DNA from: an uncultured Porphyromonadaceae bacterium
GTDB lineage: Bacteria; Bacteroidota; Bacteroidia; Bacteroidales; Muribaculaceae
Direction: 5' to 3'
Length of the DNA: 22,588 nt
Assembly: GCA_947176285.1 (NCBI GenBank)
Contig: CAMWQF010000013.1
Location: forward strand, 1-22,588
Below the pieces are notes generated by a model. That model was not told where the DNA came from. It saw nothing but the letters and a program-made list of their open reading frames with translations, and did not search any database. A program made the position numbers and the translations under genes. Below are positions 1 through 7,383 of this stretch, in pieces; position 1 is the stretch's first letter; each line of letters begins with the position of its first letter.

Positions 1-519
1 AACACCTGGGATGCCCTCGAAGAAAACTGGAAACTGTGGGATCCGGCTCCCAAAAGCCATGTCGTTTGGGAAGGTCCCAACGACTGCACCTGCCGTCTCA
101 AACCCTCCCATCCCAACTACAAGGAATGCGAAACCGTAAACTTCACCGTCTGTCAATACGACCTACATGGCTCTCCCAACTTCGATGCCGTCACATTCCC
201 CGGCTCGATCGTAGACATCTCCGACCTCTACGATGAACTCTCCTCGGACAATATCCAGAAACGTGGAGGCGGGCCCAACAGCCTACAGGAGATAGCCCAG
301 ACCCGTATGATTCCGGCTCTAAAACCGGCAATAGAAGCATGGGCAAAAGCCAATGGACGAGAAGCGGACTTCTGGCAATGGCGCGACAGCCTTAACCTAG
401 TACCCCACGAAGACACCGACTGTCGCACAATGCGCCTCGTCTACCGCCCCGCCCACACCGCCTTCAAGCACCGCGGCGGCGTAGCCAACGCCATCAACAT
501 CAAATCCCACTTCTCCTGA
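1..519 (+). CDS. C-terminal part of a WHH/HNH-like nuclease-toxin-type protein (5' end outside window)
   Basis: Frame 1 is open from the first base to TGA at 517-519 and gives 172 residues, so the start lies upstream of the window. The last 40 residues hold a spaced His pattern: PHEDTD (H136), TMRLVY, then AHTAFKHRGG (H152, H157). This closely resembles the H..D..tM.LV...H....H.GG layout of WHH/LHH-type HNH (treble-clef) nuclease toxins found at the C-terminus of polymorphic toxins. The first third has Cys-containing segments (NDCTCR, KECE, TVCQYD) whose role I cannot assign. If it is a toxin tip, an immunity gene should follow directly. None does: the next same-strand gene is 1.45 kb away, beyond a RAYT gene. 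The motif is seen in the sequence. The toxin role is inference, and a phage or other nuclease is possible. Confidence 0.5.
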   Translation, partial: NTWDALEENWKLWDPAPKSHVVWEGPNDCTCRLKPSHPNYKECETVNFTVCQYDLHGSPNFDAVTFPGSIVDISDLYDELSSDNIQKRGGGPNSLQEIAQTRMIPALKPAIEAWAKANGREADFWQWRDSLNLVPHEDTDCRTMRLVYRPAHTAFKHRGGVANAINIKSHFS

Positions 520-536
520 CCCCAAAATAGCCTGAG

Positions 537-562
537 ATTGTGGTGCGAACGCAGTGAGCACA
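537..562 (+). repeat. REP-like repeat, copy 1
   Basis: This 26-nt element contains GTGGTGCGAACGCAGTGAG and lies 17 nt after the preceding stop codon and just beyond the 3' end of the RAYT gene. It matches copies at 1631-1656 (opposite strand) and 1808-1833 except at two positions, where CAC/CGC here are TAC/CGT there. GTGC and GCAC near its ends could form a short 4-bp stem. In the other copies this becomes GTGC/GTAC, which still pairs with one G-U wobble. Confidence 0.75.
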
Positions 563-581
563 TGAGAAGGATAAGGTAACC

Positions 582-1586
582 TTATAGGGGTCTAATAAAT
601 CCAGTCTGGCTGGAACTGAAGGACTTTAAAATATCAACGGCTACCTTATTGAGGCGCTGGGCATACTCATATTTCAGGTCTTCCTTCTGGGTCTTATGAT
701 TTAATGGTGCGATCAATAGCAAGCGGCCTTCACACATCAAATTAAACTCTACCCCTGAGGCACTTTCTCTCTCAGCAAAACCATTGGTGCAGATGCGTAT
801 GATAGCGAATCCTTCATTTATAGCATACTGTCTTAATTCTTTTTCTTTAGAGTGAATGAAGGGTGATACTGGTATTGAGCCATTATGAAGCATACCTTTG
901 CAGCCCTCCATCCACTCGACACTTTCCCTGTCACTGAATCTTCTGCTGAATTTTACAGGGAAAAGATGCGGCTGCTTTAGCAGGAAGATATTACCTTTTG
1001 CCATGTATTGCTCATCGCCCATGGTCACAATCCAACGGCGCGTCATATAATCCGGAATGGATTTCTTCAGCATGTAACGTCTTGGATTGTCGCGTGTATA
1101 GTGTATCTGGTTTTTCCATTGCTCATCATCGTATGCTATCCTGTCATTGAATCCTTTCGTAAAAAGAGGCTGCATATCGGCAGGACGCATTGCATCAGGC
1201 AGACTATGGTGATAAGCAGAAGAGATTAATCCTTTCAGCCGACCGATGGCACGGCTCAAGCCATTTGGAAGCCTTGTGGTCACTTCTACGCAGATGTGGA
1301 CATGATCAGGCATAATCGCGTGGGCTGGTACGATTATCTGCGGATAAATCGTCAACCATTTAATTATAGCTGTGTAGATGAGATTGCCCACATGAGTAAG
1401 AATGGTCTGTGCACTTTCGTATGATACGTAAGGGGGATATCCTACAATTTCAGATAATGCTGGTGTTGTGGGTTGCTTCAAGAATGTTATAAGATATTTT
1501 GCCGGACGAGTGTAGTCATGATGGTTGGCCCTCCGATTGAAATTTGGGTGTTTGGGATTGCAGTAGAAGGGTTTTGATTCTTGCAT
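582..1586 (-). CDS. REP-associated tyrosine transposase (RAYT; IS200/Y1-like)
   Basis: This 334-residue protein has the Y1 HUH transposase fold in its N-terminal half. The HUH metal-binding motif is PDHVHI (H95, H97), and the nucleophile Tyr is predicted as Y163 in IHYTRDNPRR, equivalent to the Y-I-x-x-NP signature of RAYTs. Family members nick single-stranded DNA at REP hairpins and usually act as domesticated single-copy genes rather than true insertion sequences. Consistent with that, no terminal inverted repeats or accessory TnpB were found, while three copies of one 26-nt repeat flank the gene. The protein is longer than compact RAYTs (commonly about 150-220 residues). The extra C-terminal region of about 150 residues (from roughly residue 182) has no motif I recognise. 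The ATG at 1586 is preceded by a good promoter on the same strand (1702-1733). Confidence 0.85.
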   Translation of the reverse strand: MQESKPFYCNPKHPNFNRRANHHDYTRPAKYLITFLKQPTTPALSEIVGYPPYVSYESAQTILTHVGNLIYTAIIKWLTIYPQIIVPAHAIMPDHVHICVEVTTRLPNGLSRAIGRLKGLISSAYHHSLPDAMRPADMQPLFTKGFNDRIAYDDEQWKNQIHYTRDNPRRYMLKKSIPDYMTRRWIVTMGDEQYMAKGNIFLLKQPHLFPVKFSRRFSDRESVEWMEGCKGMLHNGSIPVSPFIHSKEKELRQYAINEGFAIIRICTNGFAERESASGVEFNLMCEGRLLLIAPLNHKTQKEDLKYEYAQRLNKVAVDILKSFSSSQTGFIRPL

Positions 1587-1619
1587 GGCAGAAGAAAATA
1601 TAATTGAGGAAGACTCTTA

Positions 1620-1641
1620 TGTACTCACTATGTACTCACTA
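1620..1641. repeat. perfect 11-bp tandem duplication overlapping REP copy 2
   Basis: TGTACTCACTA occurs at 1620-1630 and again at 1631-1641. The second unit is one end of REP-like copy 2, so the end of the repeat has been duplicated once, within the predicted 5' untranslated region of the RAYT gene. Confidence 0.8.
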
Positions 1642-1656
1642 CGTTCGCACCACAAT
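1631..1656 (-). repeat. REP-like repeat, copy 2 (inverted relative to copies 1 and 3)
   Basis: Read on the minus strand, the element contains GTGGTGCGAACGTAGTGAG. It is identical over 26 nt to copy 3 and differs from copy 1 at two positions. It lies between the RAYT promoter and its start codon, so the RAYT mRNA leader should carry it in the sense orientation. Confidence 0.8.
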
Positions 1657-1701
1657 CGAGTACTTGAATTAAGAAAAATTCTTGCACTACGATCGGGAAT
1701 A

Positions 1702-1733
1702 CAAAAATATAGAATGAAAGTTGAGTATGCAAA
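1702..1733 (-). promoter_or_regulatory. Bacteroidetes-type promoter for the RAYT gene
   Basis: On the minus strand the -33 element TTTG (1730-1733) is separated by 20 nt from TATTTTTG (1702-1709), an exact match to TAnnTTTG. Transcription would start near 1695, giving a leader of roughly 110 nt that contains REP copy 2. The elements are seen directly; activity is inferred. Confidence 0.6.
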
Positions 1734-1807
1734 TTTTAGGACTTTTTTTATTTGAAATTATCCCTATCTTCAAAGTTCCCTTAATAAACTCCCTAAAACA
1801 GCATGAA

Positions 1808-1833
1808 ATTGTGGTGCGAACGTAGTGAGTACA
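1808..1833 (+). repeat. REP-like repeat, copy 3
   Basis: Identical over 26 nt to the complement of copy 2 (core GTGGTGCGAACGTAGTGAG). It sits alone in the gap between the RAYT promoter and the fimbrillin promoter. The rest of the 385-nt gap 1587-1971 holds only AT-rich sequence, the two promoters and the direct repeat at 1886-1903. Confidence 0.8.
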
Positions 1834-1885
1834 CCCCCAGCATCGTTAAGCACCCAATAAGCGAAAAAGAAATATTAAATCTTCC

Positions 1886-1903
1886 TTGAACCACTTTGAA
1901 CCA
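1886..1903 (+). promoter_or_regulatory. candidate activator site: two TTGAACCA direct repeats
   Basis: TTGAACCA occurs at 1886-1893 and 1896-1903, a 10-nt repeat distance that places both on the same face of the helix. They lie just upstream of the weak -33 region of the predicted fimbrillin promoter (1912-1943), a usual location for an activator. No known regulator can be named for this site. Confidence 0.35.
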
Positions 1904-1911
1904 ATTCCGCC

Positions 1912-1943
1912 TTTCTCATTCCCACTTTTTTTGCTTATTTTTG
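1912..1943 (+). promoter_or_regulatory. predicted promoter of the fimbrillin/M64 locus
   Basis: TATTTTTG at 1936-1943 exactly matches the Bacteroidetes -7 consensus TAnnTTTG. At the right distance (20 nt) upstream is TTTC (1912-1915), one mismatch from the -33 consensus TTTG. Transcription would start near 1950, leaving a leader of about 20 nt before ATG 1972. The weak -33 suggests dependence on an activator. Confidence 0.55.
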
Positions 1944-1971
1944 CAGTCAGAATTCAAAATTTACTGCATTT

Positions 1972-2880
1972 ATGAAAATTTCTTACAAAGTATTACTCGC
2001 AGCGTTGCCTGCTTGCATCCTCGCAAGTTGCGGCGGTGGTTCCGACTCTCCCGAACCGAATGTGCCTACTCCTGAAACTCCAACTGAAAAGAAAATGGAG
2101 ATACGCATCAGCCCCGCTATGACCCGAGCAACCGACTACGGTTTTGAGTCCGGCGACTGTGTAGGTCTCTATGTCGTTAACTATTCCGGTTCAATCCCAG
2201 GTTCCCTCTCCAATAGCGGAAACCACGTAGATAACATGCGCTTCACCTACAACGGCACTTGGACTCCCGACAAAACAATCATCTGGATAGATAATAAGAC
2301 GCATGCCGACTTCTATCTATACTATCCATTCGCTAACGTACAGAATGTGGCTGCACATAAATTCTCAGTGAAAGCCGACCAGTCAACCGAGGCTGCCTAT
2401 AAGTCTTCTGACCTTATGGTTGGTAAAGTCCTCAACGTGGCTCCTTCGGAAGAAGCGATCTCAATTCCCGTCAACCACGCGATGAGCCGAATCTACATAG
2501 TCCTCGAAGCTGGCAACGGATTCACTGCCGAATCACTCTCAAAGGCAAATATCACCGTAAAGATCAACGGCGTAAAATGTGATGCCACATTGAATATTGC
2601 TTCCGGTGCAATCTCCGCTACCGGTGATCCTTTGGTCGTTACCCCGCTATATGCCGACGGCGCTTATAAAGCTCTAATCGTACCGCAGACCGTAGAGGAA
2701 AGCAATCTAATTACCGTAACTGTCGACGGCAGAGACTTCAACCTCCACAAGGGCTTCACTTTTGAGAGTGCTAAAAACCATAAATTCACCGTTACTCTCA
2801 GCAAGACTTCCGCTGGTGTAAATGTCAACATTAATCCATGGATTGATGACGATGTAGACAACGGCGGCACTGCCGAATGA
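1972..2880 (+). CDS. fimbrillin family (Mfa-like) lipoprotein
   Basis: This 302-residue protein has a lipoprotein signal peptide ending in the lipobox LASC (Cys20) and a Gly/Ser/Pro-rich linker. It carries the hallmarks of fimbrillin_A / Mfa-like proteins: TRATD at about residue 50, GFESGDCVGLYVV, a YYPF strand, the SSDLMVG segment, the VNHAMSRI block and a final VNINPW strand. Family members are exported as outer-membrane lipoproteins and form either pilus stalk/tip subunits or non-pilus surface adhesins. Tip/anchor versus stalk cannot be decided here, and no Mfa2/FimB-type anchor is obvious nearby. The stop is 17 nt before the start of the next gene, so they are probably co-transcribed. Its central block resembles the N-terminal module of that next gene (GNxxDNxR, YYPF), suggesting local duplication. 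Confidence 0.88.
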   Translation: MKISYKVLLAALPACILASCGGGSDSPEPNVPTPETPTEKKMEIRISPAMTRATDYGFESGDCVGLYVVNYSGSIPGSLSNSGNHVDNMRFTYNGTWTPDKTIIWIDNKTHADFYLYYPFANVQNVAAHKFSVKADQSTEAAYKSSDLMVGKVLNVAPSEEAISIPVNHAMSRIYIVLEAGNGFTAESLSKANITVKINGVKCDATLNIASGAISATGDPLVVTPLYADGAYKALIVPQTVEESNLITVTVDGRDFNLHKGFTFESAKNHKFTVTLSKTSAGVNVNINPWIDDDVDNGGTAE

Positions 2881-2897
2881 CACTAACCTTACAAATT

Positions 2898-5800
2898 ATG
2901 AAGAATATAAAATTCCCCGCTACCATTATTGTAGCATTAACACTTTCTTCCTGCTCTCAGGAACTTTTCAACGCTCCTACGCAAGAGGAGGTGGATAACT
3001 CCGGCCGTATACAGCTCGCCGGAGAGATAAATCAGGTAGCCACTACCCGCGTCAATGATGACGGCTTCGCCGACGGGGATGTCATGGGCGTGTATATAGT
3101 AGACTACAATGGGAACAATCCCGGCACTCTCCTCAGCAAAGGGAACCGTGGCGACAACGTACGTCATACATTCAATGAGTCTGCCTACCGTTGGGATTCA
3201 GCCTACGATCTATATTGGAAAGACAAGCATACACGCATAGATGTCTATGGCTATTACCCATTCGGCAGTCCGGATAACGTAAATACCTATGAGTTTACGG
3301 TTCTTACCAACCAGAACGGTGTTTCTACCGAAAACTCTATGGGGGGATACGAGGCATCCGACTTTCTATGGGGAAAGGTAGAAGGTGTCGAACCTACCAC
3401 GAATATAATCAGACTCCCTCTTACCCACAGGATGGCGAATGCGAGGGTTACCCTTACCGAAGGTTCAGGTTTCACGGATGGCGAATGGGCTGATTTGGAG
3501 AAACAAGTGTTGGTTGCCAACACCATTCAGGGTGCAACAATAGACTTGGCATCCGGAACAGTGACAGCCACTGGCAACGTGGGTCGCAATTCGATCATTC
3601 CATCCCGCAGAGGCGATGAATGGCGTGCCATTGTAGTACCTCAGACAATACCTGCCGGTACCACCATGTTCAGTCTTACCATCGGCGGTATGCCTTATAA
3701 GTTCAGCCGTTCCGACGACTTCACTTATCTACCCGGTAAGATGAGTAACTTCACCATTAGAGTTGACAAGAAGGAACCCTCGGGAGACTATACCTTGACC
3801 CTCGTTAGCGAGAGCATCACCGCTTGGGAAACTGATCTTGTTAGCCACGATGCCTCATCGAAGGAATATGTGATTGTGGAGTCGACTCCAGGCAAACTGA
3901 AGCAGGCCATTATAGATGCAGGGAAAGATTACACTAAGTTGAAAAATCTCAAAATCACTGGCGAAGTCGATTCCCGAGACTTCTACTTTATGCGCGACGA
4001 AATGGACGCCCTCCAAGCCCTAAACTTGAAGGAAGTGAAAATACAGGCTTTCGGCAGAGAACCCATATATAATATTGCATGTAAAGAAGATCAGATTCCT
4101 GCAAGCGCATTTTACTCAAATGCAACGGTATCGGGAAAGAACAGCCTTACAAGAATAATCCTTCCAGACAAATTAAAATCTATTGGAGCAAGAGCATTCT
4201 ATGGATGTAGAAACCTTACAGGATCCCTCATTATACCGGAAGGAGTAATCGACATTCAACAAGGGGCTTTCTATCAATGTAAATCCCTTACCGGATCGCT
4301 ATCATTGCCTTCTACGCTAAAATACATAGGCAATTCACAGTCAGACAATACTGGGGAAATTGATTTAGACAAAGATGAAGGTATTGATTATTACAATGGA
4401 GTGTTCTCCGATTGTGGATTTACCTGTGAATTGATAATTCCTGACAATGTGGAATTGATACGTGGAAGTGCTTTTGGTGGTTGTAAAGGATTTTATGGTA
4501 GCCTGCGTCTTCCTGAAAAACTTAAAAGGATAGGCTGGAGAGCATTCTTCCAGTGTCTCAATTTTTCCGGCTCTCTTGAAATTCCACAAGGCGTGACGGA
4601 TATTCCGGAAGAAGTATTTGCCAACTGTGGATTTGATGGCAATCTTATTCTCCACGATGGAATTGCTTCTATTGGCATGGGTGCATTTAATGGATGCCAC
4701 TTTAAAGGTGAACTTGCTCTTCCGAAGAATCTCACGGTCATCAACGACAACGTCTTCTACGGCTGCGACTTCTCAGGCGAACTTGTCCTGCCTAAGACCC
4801 TTGTGACAATAGGCGATAAAGCCTTCGCTTACAACTGGCGTCTTATGGGTACACTTGAATTTGCGGAAGGTCTCATCACCATCGGTGCCGGTGCGTTCGC
4901 ACATTGCCGTAGTCTTGAAGGACTCGTATTCCCGGAAAGTCTTGAAAATATTCGCTATGAAGCAAGTTATTATGAAGATGGCGGTGCATTCCAAGGTTGT
5001 TATGGCATTGGTTCCATCGTGAGCAAGAGTGGCATTCCTCCTTATATACAGCAGGGTGCTTTTGATGGAGTAGCCAAAGACAATTTCACTCTTGAAGTGC
5101 CGGAATCCTCCGTTGCGCAATATCAGACCGCAGTTGGCTGGTGCGACTTCAAGCGTATCGCGGCCCATCATGAATTAGTTTGCCGTCCTGCTGTGGCATG
5201 CGCACTTAGTACGGAACACCACCAGACTCTCGTCATCGACTCAGAAGGGGATTGGGTACTCGACTCAAAGCCAGATTGGTGCGAACTTTCACAGAATTCA
5301 GGCAATAAGAAGAGCGAAATTACTCTGACTATCAAATCAACTGCCGCAGGCGACATCCGCGAAGGGGACGTAGTGTTCCGTCTGAAAGACAAAGACTATA
5401 CACATACTTGTCACGTCACACAGTATGGTTATGAATACGGTGAAGACCAATATCTCACACTCCAAAAAGCCACTAAAGGCAAAAACGGTGGTATAAATAT
5501 CGTAATTCTCGGTGACGGCTACGACGCAAAGGAAATAGCAGGAGGCGAATACCTCAAAGATATGAAGCAGCAAGTTGAGAATTTCTTCGGTATCGAACCC
5601 TACACCACCTACCGAGAATACTTCAACGTCTATACCGCATTTCCGCTCTCTACTGAAAGCGGTGTCGGCACTATCAATTCAATCCGCTACAACCGTTTTA
5701 ATACCACTTACACCGGAGGGGTAGGTCTCAAATGTGACTATGACGAACTTACTGATTATGTTCTTAATGCTCCGACTGTCAACGAAGGCAACATCGACCA

Positions 5801-6434
5801 AACCCTCGTAATTGTAGTGCCTAACAGCACCGATTACGGTGGTATATGCCAGATGTGGGCTTCCGGTTACGCCATCGCTTTCTGTCCGAAGAGTGATTAC
5901 GGTTATCCGCTCGACACCCGTGGCGTGATACAGCATGAGGCTGGTGGACACGGATTCGGCAAACTCGCTGATGAATACATCTATCATAACGCATTCATTG
6001 ATGCATGTGATTGCACCTGCTGCGGACACGTAGATGCTATCAATTGGGCAAAATCATTGGGGTGGTATGACAATATCTCCCTTACCGGCAAGATTCACGA
6101 GGTGCGTTGGAGCCATCTTATCTTCGATCCGCGTTACAGCGATATTGTGGATATCTTTGAAGGCGGTTTTATGCACAACCGTGGTGTATTCCGCTCTGAG
6201 CAGAATAGTTGCATGAACAACAACATCCCATATTATAGCACTATCAGCCGCCAGAGCATCGTAAAAAGAATCAAAGCCTATGCCGGCGAAACATTCGACT
6301 TCGAGGAATTCGTAGCCAATGACAAGCGAACTTCACAAGTCCTTACCCGTGGTTTCGACTCCACTTCCGGTAGCGTTCACTCACGTCAGCTTCCACCGGT
6401 AATCCACAAAGGGAGCCCCATCCGTAAAAAATAA
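2898..6434 (+). CDS. multidomain surface lipoprotein: fimbrillin + BspA-type LRR + BACON + M64 metallopeptidase
   Basis: I chose ATG 2898 over 2877 because the protein then opens with a clean lipoprotein signal (MKNIKF... LSSC, Cys19); length is 1178 residues. Domains in order: a fimbrillin-like module (about 30-295, with GFADGDVMGVYIV, YYPF and the THRMANARV block); BspA-type LRR_5 repeats (about 400-735, repeating IG..AF..C...G.L.LP); a BACON domain (about 757-845, DWVLDSKPDWCEL through CHVTQ); and a peptidase M64 (IgA-peptidase family) domain (about 850-1140). The predicted zinc site is HEAGGHGFGKLADEY (H1013, E1014, H1018, D1025). The domain ends with the family-like SCMNNN and ISRQSIVKRI segments. 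M64 enzymes are metallopeptidases and one founder cleaves IgA; the substrate here is unknown. LRR and BACON parts probably bind host or glycan ligands. The motif is one residue longer than HExxH. Cell-surface location is inferred. Confidence 0.88.
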   Translation: MKNIKFPATIIVALTLSSCSQELFNAPTQEEVDNSGRIQLAGEINQVATTRVNDDGFADGDVMGVYIVDYNGNNPGTLLSKGNRGDNVRHTFNESAYRWDSAYDLYWKDKHTRIDVYGYYPFGSPDNVNTYEFTVLTNQNGVSTENSMGGYEASDFLWGKVEGVEPTTNIIRLPLTHRMANARVTLTEGSGFTDGEWADLEKQVLVANTIQGATIDLASGTVTATGNVGRNSIIPSRRGDEWRAIVVPQTIPAGTTMFSLTIGGMPYKFSRSDDFTYLPGKMSNFTIRVDKKEPSGDYTLTLVSESITAWETDLVSHDASSKEYVIVESTPGKLKQAIIDAGKDYTKLKNLKITGEVDSRDFYFMRDEMDALQALNLKEVKIQAFGREPIYNIACKEDQIPASAFYSNATVSGKNSLTRIILPDKLKSIGARAFYGCRNLTGSLIIPEGVIDIQQGAFYQCKSLTGSLSLPSTLKYIGNSQSDNTGEIDLDKDEGIDYYNGVFSDCGFTCELIIPDNVELIRGSAFGGCKGFYGSLRLPEKLKRIGWRAFFQCLNFSGSLEIPQGVTDIPEEVFANCGFDGNLILHDGIASIGMGAFNGCHFKGELALPKNLTVINDNVFYGCDFSGELVLPKTLVTIGDKAFAYNWRLMGTLEFAEGLITIGAGAFAHCRSLEGLVFPESLENIRYEASYYEDGGAFQGCYGIGSIVSKSGIPPYIQQGAFDGVAKDNFTLEVPESSVAQYQTAVGWCDFKRIAAHHELVCRPAVACALSTEHHQTLVIDSEGDWVLDSKPDWCELSQNSGNKKSEITLTIKSTAAGDIREGDVVFRLKDKDYTHTCHVTQYGYEYGEDQYLTLQKATKGKNGGINIVILGDGYDAKEIAGGEYLKDMKQQVENFFGIEPYTTYREYFNVYTAFPLSTESGVGTINSIRYNRFNTTYTGGVGLKCDYDELTDYVLNAPTVNEGNIDQTLVIVVPNSTDYGGICQMWASGYAIAFCPKSDYGYPLDTRGVIQHEAGGHGFGKLADEYIYHNAFIDACDCTCCGHVDAINWAKSLGWYDNISLTGKIHEVRWSHLIFDPRYSDIVDIFEGGFMHNRGVFRSEQNSCMNNNIPYYSTISRQSIVKRIKAYAGETFDFEEFVANDKRTSQVLTRGFDSTSGSVHSRQLPPVIHKGSPIRKK

Positions 6435-6447
6435 TCGATTATAAGCA

Positions 6448-6467
6448 ATTCATGATAAATCATGAAT
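6448..6467. other. perfect 8-bp stem-loop between the peptidase gene and the next fimbrillin gene
   Basis: ATTCATGA and TCATGAAT are perfect complements around a 4-nt TAAA loop, in the 64-nt gap that follows the M64 gene. There is no T-tract after it, so it is not a convincing intrinsic terminator. It could be an RNA stability or processing element, or a dimeric protein-binding site. The rest of the gap shows no promoter. Confidence 0.55.
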
Positions 6468-6498
6468 ACCCCAACAACTTCAAAACTGACAAACTCAT

Positions 6499-7368
6499 AT
6501 GCACAATATAAAATCATTAGCATGCGTTCTATTCATAGCCTCGGCACTCTCCTCATGCACCGAAGGCCCGAATGCACCCGCATCAATTGACTCAACCGGG
6601 AAAACTGAAATGAAGTTCTCTCTATGCCATCCATCGCAGACACGAGCCACCGACACTTCCTTTGAAAAAGGAGATGCCGTAGGTCTTTATGTGGCTGAGG
6701 CGTCAGCACCACTTGAAATAGCAGGCAACTTTGTAAACAACGAGCGACTTGTTTTCTCAGGAACTGACTGGACGGCAGACCGTAAACTATTCTGGGACCG
6801 TGGAAACTATAACGTCTATGCCTACTACCCGCGCATCGACCATGTGACTTCCATCACAGATCTTCCACTGCAAGTTGACACCAACCAAAGCAATGGTGGC
6901 TATGAAAATTCTGATCTCCTATACGCTTCATCGCTCGGAGTTTCGGCTTCATCTAACCCTGTCAGTCTTCAGTTCCGCCATATAATGAGCAAACTTACGA
7001 TTCGTCTCATAAAGGGAGAGGACTATGAAGGAGAAATACCTTCAGATGCGGTAGTGTATGTGCATAACACTGTTACAGATGCTACTGTCGACCTCGCAGC
7101 CGGTGTAGCAACTCGCGATCCACGAGGCATACGCCGCACCGTGACCGCACGTCGCAATGGGCAAGCAAACTATTCTGCAATAATAGTGCCGCAGCGCCTC
7201 GACAACCGAGTTCCTCTGATCGAAGTTGTCGCCAACGGTGTTTCTTTCTTATATGAGAGTAAGTTCCTATTCAAACCCGGAATGCACCACATTGTGAGTC
7301 TGGTGATGGATAAGAATCCTGAGCAGATCAAGATAGAGATCGGTGGCGAGATCACCGATTGGAATTAA
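6499..7368 (+). CDS. fimbrillin family (Mfa-like) lipoprotein
   Basis: This 289-residue protein has a signal peptide ending in the lipobox LSSC (Cys20). Family signs are TRATDTSFEKGDAVGLYV, KLFWDRGNYNVYAYYP, a SDLLYA segment and FRHIMSKLTI, which correspond in order to the signature strands of fimbrillin/Mfa-like proteins. It is more distant from the two upstream modules than they are from each other, since it lacks their GNxxDNxR block. It starts 64 nt after the peptidase gene, following a stem-loop, and ends 15 nt before the next gene. A role as a surface adhesin or minor pilus subunit is likely by family, and the partner is unknown. Confidence 0.83.
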   Translation: MHNIKSLACVLFIASALSSCTEGPNAPASIDSTGKTEMKFSLCHPSQTRATDTSFEKGDAVGLYVAEASAPLEIAGNFVNNERLVFSGTDWTADRKLFWDRGNYNVYAYYPRIDHVTSITDLPLQVDTNQSNGGYENSDLLYASSLGVSASSNPVSLQFRHIMSKLTIRLIKGEDYEGEIPSDAVVYVHNTVTDATVDLAAGVATRDPRGIRRTVTARRNGQANYSAIIVPQRLDNRVPLIEVVANGVSFLYESKFLFKPGMHHIVSLVMDKNPEQIKIEIGGEITDWN

Positions 7369-7383
7369 TAATCACCCTATTAG

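Noticed and set aside
1008..1229. Plus-strand reading frame inside the RAYT gene
   Set aside because: Antisense to a well-supported transposase; no family features.
582..1833. Complete insertion sequence
   Set aside because: No terminal inverted repeats or target duplication seen; the flanking repeats look like REP elements, and the transposase is of the domesticated RAYT type.
2877..2897. Earlier ATG for the peptidase lipoprotein, overlapping the fimbrillin stop
   Set aside because: Seven extra residues would precede an already complete lipoprotein signal peptide.
4365..5573. Minus-strand reading frames opposite the LRR and BACON region
   Set aside because: Long only because the sense strand is repetitive and stop-poor in that frame; no signal or domain features.
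6152..6159. TATCTTTG promoter-like element
   Set aside because: Matches TAnnTTTG, but lies inside the M64 coding region with no gene start nearby; expected by chance.
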